Part shown: piece after piece, positions 33,170 through 41,282 of the stretch
Layout: each line of letters opens with the position of its first letter
How positions within the stretch are numbered: the first letter of the stretch is position 1
Assembly (NCBI RefSeq): GCF_039524395.1
Contig: NZ_BAAAGO010000001.1
Reading direction: 5' to 3' (one strand)
DNA from: Micropruina glycogenica
GTDB taxonomy: Bacteria; Actinomycetota; Actinomycetes; Propionibacteriales; Propionibacteriaceae
Length of the DNA stretch: 64,000 nucleotides
Position numbers and translations under genes: made by a program
Notes under the pieces: model-generated
Told to the model about the DNA's origin: nothing
Databases searched by the model: none
What the model saw: the letters and a program-made list of their open reading frames with translations, nothing else

Positions 33170-34222
33170 TCTCAGATCGCTGACGCCGCCGGGCGCGAGT
33201 GCCACCTCGGCCACCGGAACACCGATGTCGTACAGCGGACGGCCGGCCGCACGCTCTGCTGCCCGTCGCTGCTGCGCCCGCCGATGATGGGCCAGCACCT
33301 GCTGCTGAGCCTGATCGGCGTGCAGGTCGGCCGCGGCCAGCGCCTCGGCTGACGTGGGCGCCACCGGCGTCACCTGATTGATCACGACACCGCGCAGCGG
33401 CAGCCCGTCGTGCCGTAGCCGCCGTGCCAGCGCGACCGCCTCGCCCACCGGGGTTGGCCGGGGTGCGGCCACCACCACGAACGCCGCCCGGTCGGACTTC
33501 AGCAGGGTGCGGGTCTGGGTGGCGTTGGCCTCGAAGCCCAGCACGGCCCGTTCGAAAACCCGAAGAAACGTGCGCAGGTCGCCGAAGAGGCGTCCACCCA
33601 GAATCGAGTCGAGCGCCTTGGTGGCCAGCGCCGCACCGGCGTCCAGAAAGGCGAAGGGGCCGCGGGGAAGGCCCAGCGCCACGCGCAGCAGCGGGTTGTG
33701 CGCCAGGGCCTCGAGGCGATTCGGACCGTCGAGAAAGTCGAGGGCCGAGGCGCTCGGCGGGGTGTCGACCACGATCAGATCCCAGGTTCCGGCCTGCTCC
33801 GCCCGGCGGGAGAGTTCGCCGACCTTCTCCATCGCCACGTACTCCTGGGTGCCCGAGAACGCCTCAGCCAGGGCCTGATAGAAGGGGTTGGCCTTGATGC
33901 GTTCGGCGTCCTCAGGGGTGTTCTGGGCGGCGAGGGCCTGATCGAAGGCGTGCCGCACGTCGAGCATCATCGCCTCGAGGCTGCCGACGGCATCGCTCAA
34001 CGGCACGGGCGTCGGCTCGTGCGCCAGGTCGTCCAAACCCATCGCCTGCGCCAGTCGCCGGGCGGGATCGATGGTGACCACCACGACCTTACGGCCCAGT
34101 TGGGCGGCGCGCACCGCCAGCGCCGCCGACAGCGTGGTCTTGCCCACACCGCCGGTGCCGACGCAGAACAGCAGCCGCAGCCTGGGGTCGGTGAGCAGCT
34201 GGTCGGGCACGAAGGCGGTCAC
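33134..34222 (-). CDS. ArsA/Get3-like anion-transporting ATPase (second of pair)
   Basis: A 362-residue P-loop ATPase. The deviant Walker A reads CVGTGGVGKTTLSAALAVRAA (only GTGGVGKTT is needed), with IDPARRLAQ (switch I), VVDTPPSASALDFLD (switch II, Walker B) and a C-terminal RPLYDIGVPVAEV segment. It resembles Rv3680/Rv3679 of M. tuberculosis, members of the ArsA/Get3 family implicated in glycerol and nitrite tolerance; no arsenite pump is nearby. GTG 34222 overlaps the stop of the partner ATPase as GTGA. The 3' end overlaps whiB4. Confidence 0.92.
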   Translation of the reverse strand: MTAFVPDQLLTDPRLRLLFCVGTGGVGKTTLSAALAVRAAQLGRKVVVVTIDPARRLAQAMGLDDLAHEPTPVPLSDAVGSLEAMMLDVRHAFDQALAAQNTPEDAERIKANPFYQALAEAFSGTQEYVAMEKVGELSRRAEQAGTWDLIVVDTPPSASALDFLDGPNRLEALAHNPLLRVALGLPRGPFAFLDAGAALATKALDSILGGRLFGDLRTFLRVFERAVLGFEANATQTRTLLKSDRAAFVVVAAPRPTPVGEAVALARRLRHDGLPLRGVVINQVTPVAPTSAEALAAADLHADQAQQQVLAHHRRAQQRRAAERAAGRPLYDIGVPVAEVALAPGGVSDLRSLSELWLGLQQ

Positions 34223-35109
34223 GCGAGCTCCAGCTGGTCGGCGAGCGTGCTCAGACCGTGCCCGGACGGGTCGTGGTCGGCCACGCACGTGACGCCCAAC
34301 CCGGTGCGGTAACGCAGCAGAGCCTGCCACGCGGCCTGGCCACGAGCCCGGTCGGCCTCGTCGAGCAGGGCGGCGGTCATGCGATTCCAGTCGTCGGGGG
34401 TGATGCCGTCGGGGGCCCCTGGCAGCGGGTCGGGCACGGGTGGAACGGCGATGCAGCGGTTGGCGATCACCGTGCCCAGCCGCAGGTCGAGTGCCTGCAG
34501 GGCCGCGACGGTTTCGATGGTTTCGGTCACCGGCAGGTCGCCCAGCAGCGTCACCACGTGGGTGCGGCAGGTCGGGTCGCGCAGGTCGTCCATCACCGAG
34601 GCGGCCTGCTCGGCGATCGGGCTGCCGTCGGTGAGTTCGGTCAAGCCGACCCCGGCGCCGAGAAACGAGCCGATGCGGCCAGAGGGCGGCGCGTCGAGCA
34701 CCAGCACGTCGATGCCCGGGTGTGTCTCGGTGAGGTGCGTCACCTGGCCGATCAGCAGAATGTCGCGCAGGCCAGGGGCGATGCGGGTGGCGAAGTCGAC
34801 GAGCGGGTCGAGTTGCAGCAGGTCCGCGGCGAAGCCGAGCCGGTAGTAACGCTGCAGATAGCCGGCCAACGAGGCCCGCGCGTCGATCTGGACGCCCTCG
34901 ATGCGGCCGCTACGGGTGGGCAGCAGCAACTTCGGCTCGTGGCCGACCGCACTGCCTGACGCCAAGGCGAGCCCTCCGCGTCCTTCGACCTCGGCGACCA
35001 CCACCCGGGCCCCCTCACGCGAGAGCCGCAGGGCGAGCGCGAGCGCGATGGTGGTCTTGCCCACGCCGCCCTTGCCGGTCACGATGTGCAGCGGGCAGCG
35101 CTCTGGCAT
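34219..35109 (-). CDS. ArsA/Get3-like anion-transporting ATPase (first of pair)
   Basis: A 296-residue ATPase with Walker A VTGKGGVGKTTIALALA at residues 10-25 and LDAPPSGRIGSFLGAG as switch II. The pair of adjacent, slightly different ArsA-like proteins is a fixed feature of this locus in actinobacteria, and the mycobacterial proteins act as a heteromer. ATG 35109 is only 53 bases from the divergent DUF4177 gene, so one intergenic region serves both operons. Confidence 0.93.
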   Translation of the reverse strand: MPERCPLHIVTGKGGVGKTTIALALALRLSREGARVVVAEVEGRGGLALASGSAVGHEPKLLLPTRSGRIEGVQIDARASLAGYLQRYYRLGFAADLLQLDPLVDFATRIAPGLRDILLIGQVTHLTETHPGIDVLVLDAPPSGRIGSFLGAGVGLTELTDGSPIAEQAASVMDDLRDPTCRTHVVTLLGDLPVTETIETVAALQALDLRLGTVIANRCIAVPPVPDPLPGAPDGITPDDWNRMTAALLDEADRARGQAAWQALLRYRTGLGVTCVADHDPSGHGLSTLADQLELA

Positions 35110-35162
35110 GCCTGCCAGCGTACGCGGCGACCGCTGTCGGCCCCGGGCATTAGGGTTGCGCC

Positions 35163-35324
35163 ATGACCAAGTGGGAGTACGTCACGGTGCCGGTGCTGGT
35201 GCACGTGACCAAGCAGATTCTCGACCAGTGGGGCGCCGACGGGTGGGAGCTGGTGCAGGTGGTTCCGGGGCCCAACCCGCAGAACCTCGTCGCCTACCTG
35301 AAGCGGCCGCTGGAGGACGGGTGA
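35163..35324 (+). CDS. Small DUF4177 protein
   Basis: A 53-residue protein, MTKWEYVTVPVLVHVTKQIL then DQWGADGWELVQVVPGPNPQN and LVAYLKRP. The pattern K-W-E-Y, L-N-x-x-G-x-x-G-W-E-L-V is that of DUF4177, found at the same place between ArsA-type genes and ridA in mycobacteria (Rv3678A). It starts four bases before a run of CDS that overlap one another: its stop overlaps the ridA start as GTGA. Function unknown. Confidence 0.85.
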   Translation: MTKWEYVTVPVLVHVTKQILDQWGADGWELVQVVPGPNPQNLVAYLKRPLEDG

Positions 35325-35812
35325 ACGACGAGCTGGACGGCCTGACGCCGTCCCAGCGTCTCGCCGAGTTGGGGCTGGTGTTGCCTGCGGTGGCCAGGCC
35401 GCTGGCCGCCTACGTGCCCGCGGTCGCCTCCGCCGGGCAGGTGTTCACCTCGGGTCAGTTGCCCACCGTGAACGGCACCCTGATCGCCACCGGCAAGGTG
35501 GGTGCCGAGGTCGGGCTCGAGGTGGCGATCGAAGCGGCCCGGGTGGCGGCGTTGAACGCCCTGGCCGCGGCTGCGGCTCAGGCGGGCGGCCTCGACAACA
35601 TTCGACGCGTGGTGCGCGTGGTGGTGTTCGTGGCCTCCGACCCGTCCTTCACCGCGCAGCCGCAGGTCGCCAACGGGGCCAGCGAGCTGTTCGGCCAGAT
35701 CTTCGGGGTCCTCGGCGTGCACGTACGCTCGGCGGTGGGCGTCTCGGTGCTGCCGCTGGACGCACCCGTCGAACTCGAACTGGTCGTCGAGGCCAGCGCC
35801 GCGGCGTTCTGA
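35321..35812 (+). CDS. RidA family protein
   Basis: A 163-residue YjgF/YER057c/UK114 (RidA) protein. The fold-specific parts are YVPAVASAGQVFTSGQLPTV, ALNALAAAAAQAGGLDNI, VVFVASDPSFTAQPQVANGAS and AVGVSVLPLDAPVELELVVEA. The catalytic Arg found in true 2-iminobutanoate deaminases (the conserved RTTV position) is replaced by SAVGVS, so this is probably a divergent branch without classic deaminase activity. GTG start overlaps the DUF4177 stop; next gene overlaps by one base. Confidence 0.9.
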   Translation: MNDELDGLTPSQRLAELGLVLPAVARPLAAYVPAVASAGQVFTSGQLPTVNGTLIATGKVGAEVGLEVAIEAARVAALNALAAAAAQAGGLDNIRRVVRVVVFVASDPSFTAQPQVANGASELFGQIFGVLGVHVRSAVGVSVLPLDAPVELELVVEASAAAF

Positions 35813-36504
35813 TGGAAACCCGCACGGCGCTCGTCAGGCGGGCCAGGGCGATCAACCGCACCCTGGCCGCCACCTACCCCGACGCGCGCTGTGAACTCGA
35901 CTTTTGCAACCCGCTGGAGTTGCTGGTCGCCACAATTTTGAGCGCCCAGTCGACCGACAAACGGGTCAACCTGGTGACCCCGGCGGTGTTCGCGCGCTAC
36001 CCGAACGCGGCCGCCTACGCCGCGGCCGAGCGCGAGACGCTGGAGCAGTTGATTCACCCCACCGGCTTCTTTCGCGCCAAGTCCGACGCTCTGATCAAGC
36101 TGGGGGCCGCCCTGGTGGAGCGCTTCGGCGGCGAGGTGCCGGGGCGCCTGAAAGACCTCGTCACGCTGCCCGGGGTGGGTCGCAAGACCGCCAATGTAGT
36201 GCTGGGCAACGCGTTCGACGTGCCGGGCATCACCACCGACACTCACTTCATGCGGTTGTCGGCACGCTTCGGCTGGTCTGACTCGGCCAAGCCCGACGTG
36301 GTCGAGGCCGAAGTGGGCTCACTGTTCCCGCGCAGCGACTGGACGCAGCTCTCGCACAACGTGATCTGGCACGGTCGCCGGTGCTGCCACGCGAGGCGTC
36401 CGGCCTGTGGGGCGTGCCCGGTGGCGCGCCTGTGCCCCAGCTACGGCGAGGGGCCCACCGACCCCAAGGTCGCGGTGAAACTACTGCGAGAGCCGCGCGG
36501 ATGA
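35812..36504 (+). CDS. nth: Endonuclease III (DNA glycosylase/AP lyase)
   Basis: A 230-residue Nth. The helix-hairpin-helix LPGVGRKTANVVLG carries the catalytic Lys, and DTHFMRLSARFG carries the catalytic Asp. The 4Fe-4S motif CHARRPACGACPVARLC completes the picture. It removes oxidised pyrimidines and nicks the abasic site. ATG shares one base with the ridA stop, and its stop overlaps the next gene as ATGA. Crp and the MBL protein found upstream of nth in mycobacteria are absent here. Confidence 0.97.
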   Translation: METRTALVRRARAINRTLAATYPDARCELDFCNPLELLVATILSAQSTDKRVNLVTPAVFARYPNAAAYAAAERETLEQLIHPTGFFRAKSDALIKLGAALVERFGGEVPGRLKDLVTLPGVGRKTANVVLGNAFDVPGITTDTHFMRLSARFGWSDSAKPDVVEAEVGSLFPRSDWTQLSHNVIWHGRRCCHARRPACGACPVARLCPSYGEGPTDPKVAVKLLREPRG

Positions 36505-37187
36505 GCCGCGGGCGCGCTCCGTCGTTCCGGCGTCTTCCGTCATTCCGGCGAACGCCGGAATCTCGCTTGGCCCGCGTGTCGGCTGCGGCCGTGGCGGTGC
36601 TCATGCTGCTCGCCGGCTGCACGATCACGCGCGTCGAAGAGCCATCGGCCAGCTCCGACCCGACCTTTGTTCCGGCGACGCAGGCCGAGGTGCTGCAGGC
36701 ACGAAAGGCGGCCGGCATCGCGGCGTGCCCCGAGTCGTCCGAGACGGTGGCGGCCCGACCCGACGGCTTGCCCGACCTGACGCTCGACTGCCTGGGCGGC
36801 GACTCGACGGTGCGGTTGGCCGGGCTGCGCGGCAAACCGATGGTGATCAACCTGTGGGCGCAGTGGTGCGCGCCGTGCCGTGCCGAGTCGCCGTTTCTGC
36901 GTGAGTTCGCGCAGGTCGGCAAGGGCAAGGTGCTGCTGCTCGGGCTGAACTACGCCGACCCGCGGCCCGAACTGGCGGTCGAGTTCGCGTCGCTGGTGGG
37001 TTGGAAGTACCCGCAAATGGCTGATCCCGACCGACGGTTGGGCGCGGCGCTGGCACTGCCGGTGGCGATCCCGATCACGCTGTTCGTCGACGCCGACGGA
37101 CGCCTGGTGCGCACCTACATCGGCGGCGTGCACTCCTACGACGAACTCAAGCAGCTCACCCATGACGAGCTCGGTGTGACGTTGTGA
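36501..37187 (+). CDS. TlpA/ResA-like thioredoxin-fold lipoprotein
   Basis: A protein of 228 residues from ATG 36501, with a thioredoxin-like domain containing WAQWCAPCRAESPF (redox CAPC). A lipoprotein signal, AAAVAVLMLLAGC, ends with Cys at about residue 39. Before the signal lie about 25 residues, RLPSFRRTPESRLARV, encoded by the family B palindromic repeat; a GTG at 36576 would give a normal short signal peptide and is probably the real start. It should keep extracytoplasmic thiols reduced or act in cytochrome maturation, like Rv3673c at the same place. Overlaps the NUDIX gene by four bases. Confidence 0.92.
   Translation: MSRGRAPSFRRLPSFRRTPESRLARVSAAAVAVLMLLAGCTITRVEEPSASSDPTFVPATQAEVLQARKAAGIAACPESSETVAARPDGLPDLTLDCLGGDSTVRLAGLRGKPMVINLWAQWCAPCRAESPFLREFAQVGKGKVLLLGLNYADPRPELAVEFASLVGWKYPQMADPDRRLGAALALPVAIPITLFVDADGRLVRTYIGGVHSYDELKQLTHDELGVTL
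36539..36564. repeat. Dispersed palindromic repeat (family B) in the 5' part of a gene
   Basis: GTCATTCCGGCG-AA-CGCCGGAATCTC, a perfect-arm copy. It is read in frame as the first residues of the TlpA-like protein, if ATG 36501 is used. A partial copy (CGTTCCGGCG) lies 20 bases upstream. Confidence 0.85.
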
Positions 37188-37825
37188 CTCGGTTCGACCT
37201 CGAACCCTTGCGCACCGCGCTCGCCGGCCCCGAGGCGGCGGCCGCGGTGGCGTCGCGGCGGGCCGCGGGCGGGCGACCGGCTGCGGTGCTGATCGCGCTG
37301 GCCCAATACCCGCAGGCCACCAGCGTGGTGTTGGTCGAAAAGGACGCCCGGCTGCGCACCCACGCCGGCCAGGTGGCCTTTCCCGGCGGCGGCATCGAGC
37401 CGGCCGACGTGTCGGCGGTCGCCGGAGCGCTGCGCGAGGCCGACGAAGAGGTGGGGTTGGCGCCGTCCGAGATCGACGTGTTGGGGGTGTTGCCGCCGGC
37501 GCACGTCCGGGCGTCCGACTTCGACGTGACGGCGGTGGTGGGGGCGTGGCAGGCGCCGCGACCGCTGGTGCCCGTCGACGTGGGCGAGATCGCGGCGGTG
37601 CACAGCGTGCCCCTCGACGTGCTGCTCGACCCGGCCAACCGGGTCACCTGGAGGCACGAGTCGGGCTTCGAGGGGCCCGGTTTCGTGGTCGGCGAACTGT
37701 TCGTGTGGGGGTTCACCGCCTACCTGCTCGACGGGCTGTTCGACCTGGCCGGTTGGACCCGGCCGTGGCGCCGCGAGCGGCTGGCCGAGATTCCCGAGCG
37801 CTTTCTGCGCGGACGCCGCCGGTAG
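37184..37825 (+). CDS. NUDIX hydrolase, CoA pyrophosphatase-like
   Basis: A 213-residue NUDIX enzyme. The Nudix box reads GGGIEPADVSAVAGALREADEEVGL (short form: G-x5-E region then LREADEEVGL), and the preceding RTHAGQVAFPGG is the UPF0035-type signature of CoA pyrophosphatases. It would hydrolyse CoA and its derivatives. Same place as Rv3672c in M. tuberculosis. GTG overlaps the stop of the TlpA-like gene. Confidence 0.93.
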   Translation: MTRFDLEPLRTALAGPEAAAAVASRRAAGGRPAAVLIALAQYPQATSVVLVEKDARLRTHAGQVAFPGGGIEPADVSAVAGALREADEEVGLAPSEIDVLGVLPPAHVRASDFDVTAVVGAWQAPRPLVPVDVGEIAAVHSVPLDVLLDPANRVTWRHESGFEGPGFVVGELFVWGFTAYLLDGLFDLAGWTRPWRRERLAEIPERFLRGRRR

Positions 37826-37830
37826 CTGAG

Positions 37831-37899
37831 CGCCACTGGAGGGTTGTGCCGCCGCTTCGCCGTGGCCGGCGAAAGTGGCGTGATTTCCGTCCAGTGGCG
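37831..37899. other. Nested inverted repeats ahead of the glucosidase
   Basis: CGCCACTGGA (37831-37840) and TCCAGTGGCG (37890-37899) are perfect inverted arms. Inside is a second hairpin, TTCGCCG (37856-37862) and CGGCGAA (37867-37873) with a 4-base loop. The structure lies between the NUDIX stop and the GH13 start and may end one transcript or structure the leader of the next. Confidence 0.55.
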
Positions 37900-37929
37900 G
37901 TGATGGACGCCCTGCGGCAGGATCGTGGT

Positions 37930-39621
37930 ATGACGTGGTGGAAGAGTTCCGTGGTCTATCAGATCTACCCCCGATCGTTCGCCGACAGTGACGGTGACGG
38001 CATCGGCGACGTGCGCGGCATCATCGATCATCTCGACCACCTGAGCGCTCTTGGTGTCGACGTGCTCTGGCTGTCGCCGATCTACCGCTCGCCGCAAGAC
38101 GACAACGGTTACGACATCAGCGACTACACCGACATCGACCCGTTGTTCGGCACGCTGGCCGACGTCGACGAGTTGATCGCGGCCCTGCATCAGCGGGGCA
38201 TGAAGCTGGTGATGGATCTGGTGGTCAACCACACCTCTGATGAGCACCAGTGGTTCATCGACAGTCGTGACCCTGCCTCTGACAAGCGCGATTGGTATGT
38301 GTGGCGACCCGCCCGTGAGGGTTTCGAGCCGGGTGCCGAGGGTGCCGAGCCGACCAACTGGGGGTCGTACTTCACCGGCTCGGCGTGGCAGTACGACGAG
38401 GCGTCGGGTGAGTACTACCTGCATCTGTTCAGCCGCAAGCAGCCCGACCTCAATTGGGAGAACCCGTCGGTTCGCCAGGCGGTCTACGCGATGATGAACT
38501 GGTGGGTCGAGCGCGGCGTCGACGGTTTTCGCATGGATGTGATCAACCTGATCAGCAAGACCCTGCCGCTGGTCGACGGCGAGCCGACGCCCGGGCTGGG
38601 CGGGCTGTGTTACGACCCGGGCATGGTGGCCAACGGGCCGCGGCTGGAGGAGTTCCTCAAAGAGATGAACGCCGCCGTCGGGCTGTCGCAGCGGCAACTG
38701 TTCACCGTGGGCGAGATGCTCGCGGTCGACGTCGACCACGCCCGCCGGTACACCTCGTTCGAGGCGGACGAGCTGGGCATGGTGTTCACCTTCGAGCACA
38801 TGAGCCTCGACCAGCAGCCGGGGGTGAGCAAGTTCTTTCTGGCCCCGCTGCACCTGCCCGACCTCAAGGCGAACCTGGCGTTGTGGCAGTACGGGTTGGC
38901 CGATGACGGCTGGAACTCGCTGTACTGGAACAACCACGACCAGCCGCGGGTCGTCAGCCGGTTCGGCGACGACTCCGACGAGTTCAGGGTCACCTCGGCC
39001 AAGACGCTCGGCACGGTGCTGCACATGCTGCGCGGCACGCCGTACGTCTACCAGGGCGAGGAACTGGGCATGACGAACGCGGGCTACACCGAGGCCGAAC
39101 AGTACGCCGACATCGAGTCGGTGAACTTCTACCGGCTGGCGACGGCTGCCGGGTTGCCGGTCGAAGCGGTGCTCACCGGGCTGGCGGCCAAGAGTCGTGA
39201 CAACGCGCGCACTCCGGTGCAGTGGACCGAGGGCCCGAACGCCGGCTTCACGTCAGGACGTCCGTGGCTGCCCGTGAACGCCAACCACGTCACCATCAAC
39301 GCCGACGCGGCAAGGGCCGATGCCGGCTCGGTGTTTCACCACTACCGACGGCTGATCGGGCTGCGGCACGACCACGAGGTGGTGCGTGAGGGTCGGTTCG
39401 AGTTGTTGCTGCCCGACCACGAGCAGATTTTCGCCTACACGCGCACGCTGGGCGATCAGGTGCTGGTGACGGTGGCCAACATGTCGTCGCACGAGGTGCG
39501 GCTGCAACCGGGCGACGTGCCGGACGTCACCGGGGCCGAGGTGCTGATCGCGACCCACGAGCAGCCGACGGTGGACGTGCTGCGGCCGTGGGAGTCGGCG
39601 GTCTACCTGGTCGGGTCGTGA
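37930..39621 (+). CDS. GH13 alpha-glucosidase (oligo-1,6-glucosidase-like)
   Basis: A 563-residue alpha-glucosidase of the GH13_31 type. Conserved regions are DVLWLSPIYRSPQDDNGYDI, DLVVNHTSDEH (region I), GFRMDVIN with the nucleophile Asp (about residue 203), the acid GEM (LFTVGEML) and NNHDQPR with the transition-state Asp. It hydrolyses alpha-1,6 or alpha-1,4 linked glucosides in the cytoplasm. ATG 37930 with AGGA eight bases ahead is chosen; ATG 37903 would add nine residues. No transporter or regulator is adjacent. Confidence 0.95.
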   Translation: MTWWKSSVVYQIYPRSFADSDGDGIGDVRGIIDHLDHLSALGVDVLWLSPIYRSPQDDNGYDISDYTDIDPLFGTLADVDELIAALHQRGMKLVMDLVVNHTSDEHQWFIDSRDPASDKRDWYVWRPAREGFEPGAEGAEPTNWGSYFTGSAWQYDEASGEYYLHLFSRKQPDLNWENPSVRQAVYAMMNWWVERGVDGFRMDVINLISKTLPLVDGEPTPGLGGLCYDPGMVANGPRLEEFLKEMNAAVGLSQRQLFTVGEMLAVDVDHARRYTSFEADELGMVFTFEHMSLDQQPGVSKFFLAPLHLPDLKANLALWQYGLADDGWNSLYWNNHDQPRVVSRFGDDSDEFRVTSAKTLGTVLHMLRGTPYVYQGEELGMTNAGYTEAEQYADIESVNFYRLATAAGLPVEAVLTGLAAKSRDNARTPVQWTEGPNAGFTSGRPWLPVNANHVTINADAARADAGSVFHHYRRLIGLRHDHEVVREGRFELLLPDHEQIFAYTRTLGDQVLVTVANMSSHEVRLQPGDVPDVTGAEVLIATHEQPTVDVLRPWESAVYLVGS

Positions 39622-39655
39622 TTCAGGCTGTGAGGCGTGCGTTCTGGCGCCTTCG

Positions 39656-39726
39656 TTGAGCTTGTCTTCGCTGGTCGAGCTTGTCGAGACCCGTTGCGGC
39701 CAGGGGTTTCGAGACACTCAACCAAC
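39656..39726. repeat. Dispersed GTCGAG repeat (family A)
   Basis: CTGGTCGAGCTTGTCGAGACC followed after a spacer by GGTTTCGAGACACTCAACC-type inverted sequence, forming a long imperfect hairpin between the convergent GH13 and holin-X genes. It probably also ends transcripts. Confidence 0.8.
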
Positions 39727-39761
39727 GGCCCGCGTTTGATCGGCGATTCGCTGGGTTCTGC

Positions 39762-40286
39762 TCAGGAACCGGGCGGTACGAAGGTGGGCCTCGTCGACGT
39801 TCCTGCCGTGATGCTCGGGGCGGCCTTGCGGGCGGCCTTGCGAGCCTCGACTTCGGCCTCAGCCTGGGACTGGCCGCGCGCGAGTGCGTCCTTGACCGCG
39901 TCGACGGAGTCTTCGGCCTGCTTGATCGTGGCCTGCGGGCCCTTGGCGGCGGCGACCTTGTTCTTGCCGACCAGCGCCAGTACGCCGGCGATCAGGAACA
40001 GCACCACAGCCATGATCACCAAGCCCATGCAGGCGGCCAGGAACGGCGCCCAGCCCAGCGAAGTGGCGAACCAGTTCGCAACCAGCGCCGACAGGCCCAG
40101 AAACACCAGCGCCAGCCCGTTGATGCCGAAGTAGCCCGCAGCACCGAACAAGCCGGCGCCGATACCGGCCGACTTCACCTGCGGCACCAGTTCGGCCTTG
40201 GCGAGTTCGACCTCGCCGCGCACGATGGTGGTGACGTCGGCCTGAATGGCCTTGATCGCGTCCGCGATGTCTAGCTGGTTCGCCAT
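39762..40286 (-). CDS. Actinobacterial holin-X (phage holin superfamily) membrane protein
   Basis: A 174-residue protein. N-terminal amphipathic part IADAIKAIQADVTTIVRGEVELAKAEL precedes two membrane segments (GLALVFLGLSALVANWFA, GLVIMAVVLFLIAGVLALV) and an Ala/Lys-rich tail. This is the Phage_holin_3_6/DUF1469 arrangement, widespread in actinobacterial chromosomes and usually not phage-borne. No phage genes are near. Function unknown. Confidence 0.85.
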   Translation of the reverse strand: MANQLDIADAIKAIQADVTTIVRGEVELAKAELVPQVKSAGIGAGLFGAAGYFGINGLALVFLGLSALVANWFATSLGWAPFLAACMGLVIMAVVLFLIAGVLALVGKNKVAAAKGPQATIKQAEDSVDAVKDALARGQSQAEAEVEARKAARKAAPSITAGTSTRPTFVPPGS

Positions 40287-40413
40287 GTGAAAGCCGCCCT
40301 TTCGCTGCTGTGTCGTTCAGCCTAGTGGGCAGCCGACGGGCTGTCTGGCCTCCTTTGGGACCGATCTTGGGGTCGGCGAGCGTGCAGACGGTCACCGAGC
40401 GGCGTTGCGGCGG

Positions 40414-41154
40414 TCAGAGCTGAATCTGCAGGCCGTCGTCTGGCAGGTCGAGCGGAGCGGTCAACTCGGTGTGATCGACCCGGGCACGCCAGCACAGCAC
40501 CCGGTAGGGCAGCAGCAGCGGCTCGGGCGGGCGGGCCGCGTTCTCGTAGAGGGCGGCGACGTCGGCCAGCAACGCGTCGCGGGTGGCGTCGTCCAACTGC
40601 TGGGCCACCGGCGTGCGTTCGACCATCGACAGCAGCCCGTCCCGATCGATCGGCACCCAGCGCCTGAACGCCCGGGTTTCGACGGTGGGAAAGTAGGCAC
40701 TGTCGTCGAGCGCCTGCAGCGAATCGGTGCCGTAGTCGCCGCTCATCGCCTGCGCGTCGACCTGACGCACCAGCGCCACCAGACGTTTCACCCACGGCAC
40801 CGAGTCGTCGCGAACCGTGTAGCTGATGCCGAGGCGGCCACCGGGACGCAGCACGCGGGCGAACTCCGAAAGGGCCAGCCCGGGCGCCAACTGGTGAAAG
40901 CTCTGGGCGAGCAGCACGCGCTCGAACGTGCACGGCGCCAGCGGCAGGGCCTCGGCGGCGGCCACCAGCGGAATGGCCGAGGGGGCGCGGCGCAGCATGG
41001 CGGAAACGCCGGCACGGTCGCGATCGACCAGCGTGAGGGGCTGGCCGGCCAGACCCGCCGCAAAAGGCGATGCGGAGCGTCCGATCACCAGCGTGGGGCC
41101 GTTCGAGCCCTCGACGAGCCAGTCGAGGGCGTTCGGCAGGCTCGAGGTGGTCAC
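40414..41154 (-). CDS. Class I SAM-dependent methyltransferase
   Basis: A 246-residue methyltransferase. SAM motifs: TLVIGRSASPFAAGLA (motif I, atypical), LTLVDRDRAG, ALPLAPCTFERVLLAQSFHQL and RVLRPGGRLGISYT. The UbiE-like DUF-type pattern is typical for small molecules; substrate unknown. ATG 41154 is 128 bases from the divergent ssd gene, with the 22-bp inverted repeat between them. Confidence 0.85.
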   Translation of the reverse strand: MTTSSLPNALDWLVEGSNGPTLVIGRSASPFAAGLAGQPLTLVDRDRAGVSAMLRRAPSAIPLVAAAEALPLAPCTFERVLLAQSFHQLAPGLALSEFARVLRPGGRLGISYTVRDDSVPWVKRLVALVRQVDAQAMSGDYGTDSLQALDDSAYFPTVETRAFRRWVPIDRDGLLSMVERTPVAQQLDDATRDALLADVAALYENAARPPEPLLLPYRVLCWRARVDHTELTAPLDLPDDGLQIQL

Positions 41155-41218
41155 GCTGGCATCGTACGGGGCCGACGCACCGTGGTGCCGCGCGTGGCCG
41201 GATGTCGACGATCACCTT

Positions 41219-41273
41219 CACGCCGATCAGTTTGAACACCCGAGCGGTGTTGGTGTTCAAACTGATCGGCGTG
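41219..41273. repeat. Perfect 22-bp inverted repeat ahead of ssd
   Basis: The arms 41219-41240 and 41252-41273 are perfectly complementary over 22 bases with an 11-base loop. The centre of each arm contains TTTGAA or TTCAAA. It covers the place where the ssd ribosome binding site would be and lies between divergent genes. Confidence 0.9.
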
Positions 41274-41282
41274 GACGACGTG

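Noticed and set aside
33134..35109. Arsenic resistance operon
   Set aside because: The ArsA-like pair matches the conserved Rv3679/Rv3680 locus; no arsB, arsC or arsR is present.
39762..40286. Prophage holin and lysis region
   Set aside because: Holin-X proteins are widespread chromosomal genes in actinobacteria and no phage genes are near.
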